Shown piece by piece: positions 33,906-44,435 of a stretch of 64,000 nt of DNA (the stretch's first letter is position 1; every line of letters starts with the position of its first letter). The notes beneath the pieces were generated by a model. The model saw nothing but the letters and a program-made list of their open reading frames with translations, ran no database searches and had not been told where the DNA came from. The position numbers and the translations under genes were made by a program. Origin of the DNA: Jacaranda mimosifolia (Eukaryota > Streptophyta > Magnoliopsida > Lamiales > Bignoniaceae); NCBI GenBank assembly GCA_018894105.1, contig CM032123.1:22855744-22919743 (forward strand). The letters are read 5' to 3'.

Positions 33906-35830
33906 GACCTGTATGTCCCTTTCTTGTTTCTATGATTATTAGTTTTCTCATTACTTGAGCTTACACATTATGATTTTCAACCTATATTCTATGATGATCT
34001 TTGTGCTTCTAAATTTTTCTCACATTTATATGATGGTTCAGGCTTGGTGACAAATTTGTTCAAAAAATTCTTGTTATTTTCTTCTTAATCATGTGTGTTT
34101 CTTTTTTAGCACACCTGATAACAAAGACAGTTATTTTGCCTTTATTTTGTGTAGTAAACAACTAGTTTAGGAGCACTATTATTAAGAGATCACTTATTAA
34201 GTATTGTTTTGTGTTTTAATATGTCTTGTTGATTTATGTATTTTTCTTGTTATTTGGTGTTGTTTTGTGTAAACTTTGTTTATGTGCCTTTGTTCTATGT
34301 TTAGGAAGAAGAAAGATCTAAGACTGGTATTTAACAGGCACTTGACACGAGTTTTCCAACTAATCAAGGGGTATCAAGCAAGGCCACGACGCACAACTCA
34401 AGGTTGCAATACCCTATAGACTGGTGGAAATAGGATTTTAAGGGACAATTCATGTTCTAGTGTAAAAGTGTTGCTCAGGGATGAAGTCATCAAACTTTTA
34501 AGAGACCTACTACTCTCGAACCATTAGCTATATACTATCTAACTTTGACTATCTTTTATCTGTCTTTCTTTCCAAGTTTTCAACTTTTCCTATCAAGGTT
34601 TGATAGAATTTTTCCCATCTTCTCCTCGCCTATATACCGATCTCTTCGATCAACCTAAATGGTCAACACATCTTCTTGGATTTTTGCAAAATTCACTTGA
34701 AATTTGACTTGAGGGCCCTTGAGCTTGAGATGGTGGCCGTTCATAGAAGATTTGAATGTTCACTCCTTTGTCTCTTGATTTTGTGTTGATTTTGTATGGA
34801 CATTTATTTAATTGGAAGATCTATCTAGGTTTAGTTTTTGTGGTGTATATTAAAATTTGAAGATATGCTGGTTATTGTTAAATTTGATTGTGAATTTCAT
34901 GTCGAGTGTGGATGATTATTGTAGATTACCATGTGCTTAGTGATATCTAAGCTTGATTACCTTGAAATTAGATTTTTGTTTTGTTGGTGTGAGATCGAAA
35001 GGTGATAATTCATTGTCGAGACTTAAGGATAATTATGTTAGCCAATCTATTAGACCTAGAGTAATTGGTAGGGTTATATGATAATATTAGGACACACTCA
35101 ATTAGTCTAGGTCTTATACTTTTTGTATAGGCACAACAGCTTGGGGCTGAGAGACTATAGTCATCTACACATGATAATCTTACCCCTCAATCTATTAATT
35201 GATGCTTGTTAAGAGAAATTAGATTATATTTGACTCACTATATTTTTTCTACCCAAAATATACATATTTTGGTCAATTTATTAAACTTTACTTCATTTTT
35301 TCAAATCAATGCTATTGGTGGTGGAATGGATGCCCAGAAAGGAGATTAAACTTCCTAGTACACTTGCAGTATGTGAGTTTTGTGTTGAGATGCCTGATTG
35401 TTATGTTGGTGCTCATCTCGAGAGCTGACTTAGTAGTATCATACCATCAGCTTTACTCATTATTGTTTTGATATTTCATTTCCATTATGTGGTATGTTTT
35501 GAGATATGTATTGTTGTATGGTTTGTGGAAAAACTTTTTAATATAAAAGATAGTTATAGCGATGCACGTTAGAAAACATAAACTTTCATTAAAATAAACT
35601 TCAATAAAAGTACAAAATAGCCTAGCAACCAAAGTAAAGGGAAGAAAAAGCAAAATAAAAGGTGAGGTTGTTAACAAAAATGAGACATTGTCTTTTTAAT
35701 AAAACATTAACTTTCCTTAGATGTGATTTACTTTTCTTCACAATTAGGCAATCTCAACTATCTACGGGCTTATTCATAATTGCTCATGTAACTTGATTCT
35801 GGTACATGTTTTGTTTTCCTCTTTTTGATC
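33906..35830. other. Old unassigned repeat sequence (continuation of 20631-23658)
   Basis: No gene recognised. It contains copy 2 of the dispersed direct repeat (35369-35590). The rest is AT-rich with stops in all frames. It may be the 3' part or LTR of the decayed gypsy element whose gag-protease lies at 35840-38160, but no LTR ends were found. Confidence 0.3.
35369..35590 (+). repeat. Dispersed direct repeat, copy 2
   Basis: Partner of 21106-21322, same orientation. See that entry for shared words. Confidence 0.7.
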
Positions 35831-35839
35831 GTAACATTT

Positions 35840-38160
35840 AGGTAGGCAAAGCTTTCTGGCTGGTTTCGGCTGGGCAAATATTGGTATTGAGGGCTTGAGT
35901 TGGCGTGAGTCGACAACACTTTTAGGCTTCCTTTATATTGAACACCAACTCTTTGGTTCCAATTGGAGTGGGGAATTTTATCTTTTGGTGGTACGTGGAA
36001 GCGACAACCCTAAAATCATTGAGCATTGGGCGACCTAGGATTACATTATATGTAAATAGGACGTCGATCACCAAATGTTCGCCTTTTTAGAACAGTGCCT
36101 AGTGAAGTGGTTAGTTGTATTGAGTCAATTTGGAGGATATGCGACCCCCTGAATCTAACAAGTGGCATGTGGATTGGCTAAATGTTTAGAGGTCCGATAT
36201 CCATCTTATTTACTATTGAGAAAAATAATATGTTTGCTAAGCTTCCATTATCAACAAGAATTTTGCACAGAGTAGTTCGCAGCCTATAGAGTGACTATCA
36301 TAGGGTAGTCAGGTCTCATGTGATAGTGGTGCATGAACAAGTGCTTGAGGTTATCATATGTGAAAATGACCTGTTCTGAATGTGTAAACACATGAAAAAT
36401 AACTCCTTTATTCTGATTTTTGCTGTCTAAATACTTCTACATCATTTATCTAGAGTACTTGGTGTCCTTGCCTACCAAGCCTTCTGTTGTGGTGTCGATG
36501 ATGCCATGGATGACAAGTGTGCTTCCATTCTTAGTACCTATTCCTTAACAATGTGACCTCTCTCTTTGTTGTGGTTGATCGCCTTTCTCACGCTTGTTTC
36601 TATTTGCAATATACTTCTTTAAATGGCATTGTTGAATGAGATGCTTTATCTCATCATGTAATTGGAAGCAGTCCTCCATATCAAACCTCTTTTGTCTATG
36701 AAAATAACATTACTTCTTTGGGTGCTTCATCTCGGGGAATTCCGGTAGCTCTCTAGGTCTTTTAAGAATGTCTTCCCCTTTAATCGCCATCAATACTTCA
36801 TTTTTAGTGGTGTTCAGTGGTGTATGGTAGTCGATCTTTTGACTGGCGAATATGCTCTATCATTATGGTGTTTGTGTCTTTTTTACTTTTAGCCTTTTCT
36901 TTTTTATTAGAGATAGTACTCTCAAATTTTGTTCGGTTCATCTCTACTATGCTATGTACTTATTAGAAAGGTTGAGCAAATTCTCCATCGTCAAGGGTTG
37001 CTCTCGAACGAGGGCATTAGCATGATCCTTATCACGCAGTCTTAAAAATAGGATATTAATAAGGAAGTTAATGTGAGGGTTACCAATTTTTAAAACTTTA
37101 GTATTAAAACAAGTAAAAAAAGTCCCTCAAAGATTACCCCTTATTTTGTTTGATAGAATCTAAGTGTGTATGAGGCAGCTTGGGTTTTCGTTTACTGGTA
37201 AATTGGTGCATAAATTTATTGTAGAGTTGGCTTGATAAACCAATCCAGTGAGATTTCTTGGAATGTCCTGACGAGGAGCTTGACATGTATATTGTCACTA
37301 TATCTATAGAGTTGCATGATGTGCTCAAATTGTTGTAAGTGCTCATGAGGGTCAGTATATCCGTTATACTTGGGTAGCCCCATGGGGATTTTTGCTGTCA
37401 GGTTGTACATTTTCATCCCCTATGTCGACAATGAACGTGTATTTTCTTTCTTTTCTTCTTCGACAAGGCTATGCCCCATGGACAAGTGTTTGAATGCCTT
37501 CTAGAAAGGTCTTCTAGTTTCCCATTGAGTTGTTGGCCCTAGTTAGACATCTCTTCCTAATTATGGAGTGTTGGTTGGATGTTCCTACGAAGGTGGCCGT
37601 GCTTTAGTCAAGTCTTTGTTTAAGTAGCGTGTGGTTCGATCTTGATATTTATTGAATAGAGTTTGCTATTTTTTCTTGGTTGTGCGGCTACGCTACGTGA
37701 TTTGCTTTATCACGCAGTTCATTTTGCTGTGGTTGTTTGACTACTTATGGAGACAGTGTTGTGCTTGAAGCAGTTATGTTTCTTGCTGGTTTAGGAGCTC
37801 CAACTATTTGAGGATGGTTGCATTCATTTCTATTCTAATAAGATGGTATAGTTATTCCTAGGCAAAGTTGTTACATCTCTTGGATAGACATTGGGCATTA
37901 GGATATCTTGCGAGTTGCTAGCTATAATGTTTACTATTATATTCTCTATCTTGTTGGGAGGGTTGGTGATGTAATTTTAGTTCACTAACATTGTACGCCT
38001 TGTGTTCACCATCTTTGGCTTCAGATTCCATTCGTGCAGATGGCGACAAAGTTTTTGCTTGTGAAGAAGTAAAGTTAGGGATAAGCGTATACTGAGTTAG
38101 GAGGTCGATCTTTTGATCGACTAGAGATACGAAAGTCAAACCTATAACCACAAAAGTTTA
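35840..38160 (-). pseudogene. Ty3/gypsy gag-protease remnant (Tat/Ogre-like), decayed
   Basis: On the minus strand a gag core is readable at 37416-37130: KIPMGLPKYNGYTDPHEHLQ, FEHIMQLYRYSDN, then in another frame HQFTSKRKPKLPHTHLDSIK and ALVREQPLTMENLL. This is the retrotrans_gag pattern with LPKYxGxxDPxEHL. Downstream, near 36280-35900, is a retropepsin: ILVDNGSLANILF (catalytic Asp kept, the usual DTGSS changed to DNGSL), PLVRFRG, then GRPMLNDFRVVAS and IKFPTPIGTKEL. No RT or integrase was found. Many stops. Clade by resemblance of motif order only. Confidence 0.7.
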
Positions 38161-38414
38161 TTAAGCTTGTCGAGATGGTCCTCAGCTAAGACCCTTCGAT
38201 GTTTAGGTCAGTGACTAGAAAGAAGGAAGAATGAGAAACATTAGCTAAGGTAAATGCAAAATAGTGAGCGTACCTCTTTTGGGTAGGCTATTGGAGCACC
38301 TATAAGGAGCCTAGACTAAGATTTTACTCATAACCCCTTGGCATGCCTTTAACATCTCATTTTCTATGGTAGAGGCGCAATATCTTTCCATAGGGAGTCT
38401 TAGTCAAATGGTTG
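38161..38414. other. Unassigned stretch between gypsy remnant and peroxidase fragment
   Basis: About 250 bp with no recognised coding sequence. It may be the decayed 3' end of the peroxidase gene or the upstream end of the gypsy remnant. Confidence 0.3.
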
Positions 38415-38799
38415 GGACATTGCACGCAAAGGTGCGCACTACCCTCTTCCCACCTAGCAACTTTTGTCCAGATAAGGGTAACATAGCCTGCCATTAATGG
38501 CAGTGGACAAGAGGAAAGAGATTGGTGTCACCCTCGACGGGCAGACAAATAGCCTAGAACCGACTCCGAAAGTCGGCGTAAATATTGGTGACATTGTAAA
38601 TGTGAGGGTGGAAAAGGAACCACTGAGAATGCCGAGAGTGTGGCCGCCGGATAGCACAATAAGGTCATTAAGGTCGAGGCCTTGGTTCTAGAACGAGGTG
38701 ATGAGGCCTAGCAAGTCCAAGAATGGCGCTGGGATATCGATGTTGGCTGTAGTTATGTTGCCGTAGCTGGCGTCGTGCTGTCCTAGGAGGACCTCCCAA
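38415..38799 (-). pseudogene. Class III peroxidase pseudogene, exon 3 and following coding sequence
   Basis: Secreted haem peroxidase of the plant class III family (H2O2-dependent oxidation of phenolics in cell wall or vacuole). On the minus strand it reads SWEVLLGQHDASYGNITTAN, IDIPAPFLDLLGLITSF, a stop, NQGLDLNDLIVLSGGHTLG. The proximal haem-ligand His is at 38640-38642. A frameshift follows, then FHPHIYNVTNIYADFRSRF, a stop, AICLPVEGDTNLFPL (a conserved Cys kept) and a last trace near 38450-38415 (SGQKLLGGKRVVRTF). The usual intron after GGHTIG is absent. A splice-acceptor-like TACGTACAG precedes 38799. It pairs with exon 2 at 44143-44335. Confidence 0.85.
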
Positions 38800-38910
38800 C
38801 TGTACGTACATCATGTGAAATCGTGAACACATATAGACCAAATTAAAAGGTCAGTGATCAGTAGTTAATTTTTAATGCAGGCCAAATTAATGTATTATAT
38901 ATATACATAT
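38800..38910 (-). other. Peroxidase intron, left native part
   Basis: About 110 bp of AT-rich sequence between the exon 3 acceptor and the inserted retroelement. Together with 44107-44142 it gives a native intron of about 150 bp, a normal size for this gene family. Confidence 0.6.
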
Positions 38911-38915
38911 GCGTG
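38911..38915 (+). repeat. Target-site duplication GCGTG (left)
   Basis: Exact match to 44102-44106 flanking the gag-only element. Confidence 0.9.
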
Positions 38916-39757
38916 TGTAAGCACAAATTTTTTTATCTACAAGACAAGAAAAATCTTACAAATAAAATAAAATTAAAATTTATCAAATATGGATTCAATC
39001 TCTAATTTAATACTCTGATTCTTTCCTTTCAAATATGATCTTGAAATTTGATAAGCTCCGCGAAGAGCATTATGAACACCGTAGATCTCCTTGAATTTGA
39101 TTTGAAGAAAATAACACCAATTCGAGGGCTTTGCACCTTAATCTCAAATCAAAAGCCAAAAATATATGAGCTGTGTGAAGAACGCCTGGAACACTATGGA
39201 TCTCATTGAACTGCTTGAAGAAAATAACGCCAATTCAAAGGCTTCACATCTTAATCTTGAATCAAATGCCAAAATATGATGAGCTCCGCGAAGAATGTCT
39301 GGAACACCGTGGATCTCCTTGAATTTGCTGGAGAGAATTGCTATATACTCCTTCAAAGTTTCTCTCACTTGCTAGGATTTTTGTTGTGCGTTGAATGAGC
39401 TTTGATCACCCCATTTATATAGATGCTTGATAGAAGAATTTCATATTGACTTAAATTTCTTTGATGGTTATCTCTTGAAAAAGATATCAAATATCAAGAG
39501 AGAATATCAAGTATTAAGAGATAATATTAAATAACTTTAATTTGATTGGTCCATAGACATACACTTCATCTTTGACACTTGTCAATATTTGATTTGAACA
39601 TAAAATAAATACTAGAGTATTAATTAAAATTAAATATTTATCATTTGGAATTAAATTTTATAAATTCCAAAATATAAATAAAAAATTTTAAATTAATAAC
39701 TAGTATAATATTTTACACATGTCACATCTCAATTCGCCAAAAATTAATAAATTTACA
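38916..39757 (-). repeat. 3' LTR of the gag-only element
   Basis: 842 bp. It contains about two and a half tandem units of roughly 115 bp (39040-39330, recurring CTCCGCGAAGA..., ACACCGTGGATCTC and GAAGAAAATAACGCCAATTC text). AGTTGGGGCATT on the minus strand just outside (39758-39769) may be the polypurine tract. Confidence 0.88.
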
Positions 39758-40329
39758 AATGCCCCAACTTCAAGACTTAGCGAAAAGGTGTGCCAATCAT
39801 CCACAAAAGCAGCAATGCTTGAAGTACTTGAGAAGTTCTCTTTTTCTCCCAATTTTTTTTTGTATAAGTTTGCAATAAAAACATCCTCCAAACATTCCTC
39901 AATCTATGGTGTCCAATAAAAGGATCAAGTCATAATATAATCAAAATAAATATTCTTTTGAGGGGTGCCGTACACAGTTTATACTCATGCGGGCCAAGAG
40001 TAACATGCAATTTAGGCTCGTGTGTCAAGTAGCATATTTAACTTTAGACATTTTATACTTGTGTCAAGGAGTCAACTTGAATTCAGTTGAAAATCTATAC
40101 TCATGTCAAGGAGTTTACTTGAGTTTGACTTAATACACAGTTTACACTCTTATTAAGGAGTACATGGGGAGACATTAACTTAAAATTTTTTGATAGTTTA
40201 TGCTTATACCTAGGAGCATTATTGATAGTTTAAGCTCTTATCAAGAAACACATGGGGAAACTTAGAATATTTAGATCATTTATGCTAGTATCTTGGAGTC
40301 TTATTGATAGTTTAAGCACTTATCAAGGA

Positions 40330-40640
40330 GCGCTTAGAATTTGGAGACTTGAACTTTAGACTTGAAAACTGGGAGACTTGAATCTTTGATTTAAAGACTT
40401 GAAATTTTGAGTTTTGAACTTGGAGACTTAGAGACTTGAGCCTTAACTTGGAGAATTGGAGACTTGAGTCGTGGATTTAGAGACTTTGGGGACTTGAGTT
40501 TGGATTTGAAGACTTGAGTTTTAAATTTGGAGACTTAAAGACTTAAGTCTTGAAATTGAAATTTTAGAGACTTGAGCTTTGACTTAAAGACTTGAAGACT
40601 TAAGTTTTGGATTTGGAGACTTGAAGACTTGAAAATTTTA
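40330..40640. repeat. GAGACTTGAG minisatellite (first array)
   Basis: Degenerate array of GAGACTTGAGTTTTGGATTT-like units of about 20-30 bp. The sister array is at 41700-41970. Just before each lies a longer repeat of GATAGTTTATGCTCATACC/TAGGAGCATT-like units of about 70 bp. Confidence 0.8.
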
Positions 40641-41699
40641 TTAATCTCGAATCAAATACCAAAATATGATGAGCTCTACGAACAAATCTCCTTGAATTTG
40701 CTGGAGAGAATTGCTGCACTCCTTCACAGTTTCTCTCACTTGCTAGGATTTCTATTGTGCGTTGAATGAGTTTTGATCAACCTATTTATATAGATGCTTA
40801 ATAGAAGACTTTTAGATTGATTTGAATTTCTGTGATGGTTATCTCTTGAAAAAGATACCAAATATCAAGAGAGAATATTAAGTATGAAGAGATAATATTA
40901 AATAACCTTAATTGGATTGGTCCATAGAGATACACTTCATCTTTGACACTTACCAATATTTGATTTGAGCATAAAATAAATACTAGAGTATTAATTAAAA
41001 TTAATTATCTATCTTTTGGAATTAAATTTTATAAATTTCAAAATATAAATAAAAAATTTAAAATTAATAACTAGCATATTATTTTACACTTGTCACATCT
41101 CAATTCGCCAAAAATTAATATATTTACAAATGCCCCAACTTTAAGACTTGGCGAAAGGTGTTCCACTTATCCACGAAAGTGGCAATGCTTGAAGTATTTG
41201 GAAATTTCTCTTTTTCTCCCAATTTTTTTTCACATAGGTTTGTGACAAGAACATCCTCCAAACATTCCTCAAGCTATGGTGTCCACTAAAAGATCCAGTC
41301 GTAACATAATTCAAAATAAATATTCTTTTGAGAGGTGTACACAGTTTATACTCATGCGAGCCAGGGTAACATGCAATTTAGGCTCGTGCGTCAAGTTGCA
41401 TATTTAACTTGAGTAGACATTTTATACCCGTGTCAAGGAGTCAACTTGAATTTAGTTGACAATTTATACTCATGTCAATGAGTTTACTTGAGTTTGACTT
41501 AATAGACAGTTTACACTCTTATCAAGGAGTACATAGGGAGACTTTAACTTAAAAATTTTAGATAGTTTATGCTCATACCTAGGAGCATTATGGATAGTTT
41601 AAGCTTTTATCAAGGAGCACATGGGGAAATTTTGAATATTTAGATAGTTTATGCTTGTATCTTGGAGCCTTATTGATAGTATAAGCTCTTGTCAAGGAG

Positions 41700-41970
41700 C
41701 GCTTAGAATTTGGAGACTTGAACATCATATTTGAAGACTGGGAGACTTCAATCTTTGATTTAGAGACTTGAAATTTTGAGTTTTGAACTTGGAGACCTAG
41801 ACTTGAGTCTTGACTTGAAGATTTGGAGACTTGAGTCGTCGATTTAGAGACTTGGAGACTTGTGTTTGGAATTTGGAGGCTTAAAGACTTGAGTCTTGAA
41901 ATTGTAGACTTAGAGACTTTATTGTTGATTTAAAGACTTGAGTTTTGGATTTAGAGACTTGAAGACTTGA
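41700..41970. repeat. GAGACTTGAG minisatellite (second array)
   Basis: Same unit as 40330-40640, carried along by the 1.35 kb tandem duplication. It lies directly 3' of gag in the element's own orientation. Confidence 0.8.
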
Positions 41971-42058
41971 AAATTTTAGATAGTTTATGGTCTTATTTGG
42001 GAGAATTATTGACAGTTTAAGCTCTTATCAAAGAGCATTTAGAATTTGGAGACGATAG

Positions 42059-43220
42059 TTAACTGCCCCCACCATCTTTCTCATCATCGGCATCACTTGA
42101 CTTTTCTTGTTTGTCAAAATTCATGTTCATTTCAATATTATGTGCACGAGTTGCCAAATCTTCATAAGTTTTTGGTTTGATTCCTTGAAGTATATAGCAA
42201 AGAATCCAATGCATTCCTTGGATATATATCTTAATGGTTGAAGCCTTTGACAATTGATCTTTGCAGTTAAGACTTAAATTTCGCCAACGATTGATGTATT
42301 CAATGAGACGTTCTTCTTTCCGCTGACAAGCGTTGGTGAGTTCAATCATACTATTATCCTTCAAGTGCTATAGAAATGATTGAGGAACTATTGTTACAGT
42401 TACCCCCAACTATCGATGGAGCCTGCTTCCAAGTCAATATACCAATCAAAAGTATTATTCTTTAATGATTGAACAAATTGCTTAACCAAATGATCTCCAT
42501 ATGTCCCAGCATTATTACAGGTCTCAATGAAATAAGCCACGTGCTGCTTTGGGTTACATTTGCCATCAAATTGCTAAACTTTGGGGATTGGTAGTCGATC
42601 AGCATCTTCAAGTAATCAATCCTTTGAGTATATGGCTTGGAGTAAGTCATAGACGACTTAAAACTTCCATCAAGCTTGTCTTTGATATTCTCCATGATAA
42701 ACTCCTTCAATAGGTCGATGGGAATTAGTCCAGTGGAAACGTCTAATTCTTTTGTTGCAATCTTTTCATTTTTTGCTGATTGTCTCCGTGTGGACGTTTC
42801 GCCTTCGCCGGAGCCTTAATTTGCTTTTCCACTATGCAACTAGCATCAAGATTGTCCACTTTGTTCATCAATTTGGAGATTTGAATGTATGGCTCTTGGA
42901 TATGCTTCGTGAGTCCTTCAACATCCCTCGTCAAATTTGCAATTTGTTCCTTTAAGGCAATGTAGCACTTGTCACCATCACCATCGCCATGCTCGAGGAA
43001 TCTAATGTTGAGTGGGGAATGGATGATACAGATTCTTCCTTTAGGTCTCCATCATCTTTATTCATATCAATAAAATACGGCAACACTTTTTCCACAGCAA
43101 GCGAAAGAGCCACCTCCGAAGACGATTGCAACTTCTTGTGATGACGACAACACTTTTTACTCTAGTACTTGAGAAATTTGAGGTAGTAATTTTCAATGCA
43201 GTAGTCTTGTTGGTGGCCAT
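42059..43220 (-). pseudogene. Gag of the gag-only gypsy element, frameshifted
   Basis: Capsid-like protein. The start Met at 43220 opens MATNKTTALK, then a Lys/Arg-rich part and a stop at about 43062. 42934-42743 reads VDNLDASCIVEKQ and KAKRPHGDNQQ. 42710-42462 reads MKEFIMENIKDKL, TYSKPYTQRIDYLKM and YQSPKF. 42364-42059 is an open retrotrans_gag core: MIELTNACQRKEERLIEYIN, RWRNLSLNCKDQLS, IQGMHWILCYILQGIKP, YEDLATRAHNIEM, ending in an acidic tail. This gag type is widespread in plant gypsy repeats. Stops and frameshifts separate the parts. Confidence 0.8.
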
Positions 43221-43264
43221 GATACTTAAACCTTGATGAAGGAAAGAGATGAGAGTTAGAGATC

Positions 43265-43282
43265 GTCCCACTGGGCGTTCCA
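43265..43282 (-). other. Primer binding site of the gag-only element
   Basis: TGGAACGCCCAGTGGGAC on the minus strand, five bases inside the 5' LTR end, in the TGG... form of retroelement primer sites. It is not the initiator-Met type used by the copia and large gypsy elements here. The cognate tRNA was not assigned. Confidence 0.6.
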
Positions 43283-43287
43283 AAATT

Positions 43288-44101
43288 TGTAAGCGTAAAT
43301 TTTTTTGTCTACGAGACAAGAAAAATGGTATAAATAAAATAAAATTGAAATTTATCAATTGTGGATCCATTCTCTAATCTAATCCTCTGATTCTTCCCTT
43401 TCAAATGTGATCTTGAAATTTGATGAGCTCTAAGAAGAACGCCTTGAACATCGTAGGTCTCATTGAATTTGATTTGTAGAAAATAACGCCAATTCGAAGG
43501 CTTCGCACCTTAATCTCGAATCAAAAGCCAAAAATATATGAGCTCTACGAAGAACACCTGGAACGTTGTGGATCTCCTTTAATTGCTTGAAGAAAATAAC
43601 GTCAATTCGAGGTCTTCACACCTTAATCTCGAATCAAACGCCAAATTATGGTGAGCTCCATGAAGAACGTCTCGAATACTGTAGATCTCCTTGAATTTGC
43701 TGGAGAGAATTGCTAGACTCCTTTAAAGTTTCTTTCACTTGCTAGGATTTGTGTTGTGTGTTGAATGAGCTTCGATCACCCTCTTTATATAGATGCTTGA
43801 TGGGAGACTTTCAGATTAACTTAAGTTTCTTTGATGGTTATCTCTTCAAAAAGATATCAAATATCAAGAGATAATATCAAGTATTAAGAGATAATGTCAA
43901 ATATCTTTAAGCTGACTGGTCCATAGACATAGACACTCCATCTTTGACACTTATCAATACTTGATTTGATAAATTCACTATTTATCTTTTGGAATTAAAT
44001 TCAATAAATTTCAAAATATAACTAAAAAATGTTAAACTAATAACTAGAATATTATTTTACACGTGCCACTTCTCAATTGGCCAAAAAGTAATATGTTGAC
44101 A
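43288..44101 (-). repeat. 5' LTR of the gag-only element
   Basis: 814 bp, matching 38916-39757 with many substitutions and a few small deletions. It contains the same roughly 115-bp tandem units at 43410-43700. Confidence 0.88.
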
Positions 44102-44106
44102 GCGTG
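44102..44106 (+). repeat. Target-site duplication GCGTG (right)
   Basis: Exact match to 38911-38915. Confidence 0.9.
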
Positions 44107-44118
44107 CAAATGCAATTA

Positions 44119-44335
<217 letters not shown>

Positions 44336-44351
44336 CACTACAAGAAAAAAG
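44336..44351 (+). repeat. CACTA terminal inverted repeat (left end)
   Basis: CACTACAAGAAAAAAG. Read on the minus strand it is a pyrimidine run followed by TTGTAG, directly in front of peroxidase exon 2, so it looks like a splice acceptor. Confidence 0.9.
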
Positions 44352-44435
44352 TTCTTTTGTTACAATTTTTTTAACTACAGTCAAAATATAGTTCCAAAAG
44401 GTAGTTTATACTACCAAAACTATGTTGTAGCAAAA
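44352..44435 (+). repeat. CACTA subterminal region, left of the gypsy insertion
   Basis: Short direct and inverted ACTAC/GTAG-containing motifs (for example GGTAGTTTATACTACC, a small palindrome). The pattern resumes at 56438. Such subterminal repeats bind the TNPA-type protein in characterised CACTA elements. Confidence 0.6.
44431..44435 (+). repeat. Target-site duplication CAAAA (left)
   Basis: Exact match to 56438-56442 on the far side of the gypsy element. Confidence 0.92.

Larger units (their letters stand above)
39250..41970 (-). repeat. 1.35 kb tandem duplication spanning part of the LTR
   Basis: Unit A (about 39250-40639) and unit B (about 40640-41970) run in parallel: each starts in LTR sequence (ATGATGAGCTC ... 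CTTGAATTTGCTGGAGAGAA), passes the LTR edge (39757 and about 41119) and continues through the same AATGCCCCAACTT block to a GACTTGAG-repeat region. The unit joining creates a third, partial LTR at about 40640-41119. Confidence 0.85.
38916..44101 (-). mobile_element. Non-autonomous gag-only gypsy element (TR-GAG type, 5.2 kb)
   Basis: LTRs at 38916-39757 (842 bp) and 43288-44101 (814 bp) start TGTAAGC and end in ACA on the plus strand, with a perfect 5-bp GCGTG duplication outside. Reading the minus strand: 5' LTR (43288-44101), a primer site, gag (43220-42059), then about 2.3 kb of repetitive non-coding sequence with an extra partial LTR, then the 3' LTR. Protease, RT, integrase and RNase H are absent, so it depends on another element's enzymes. 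It inserted in the intron of the peroxidase gene. Confidence 0.9.
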
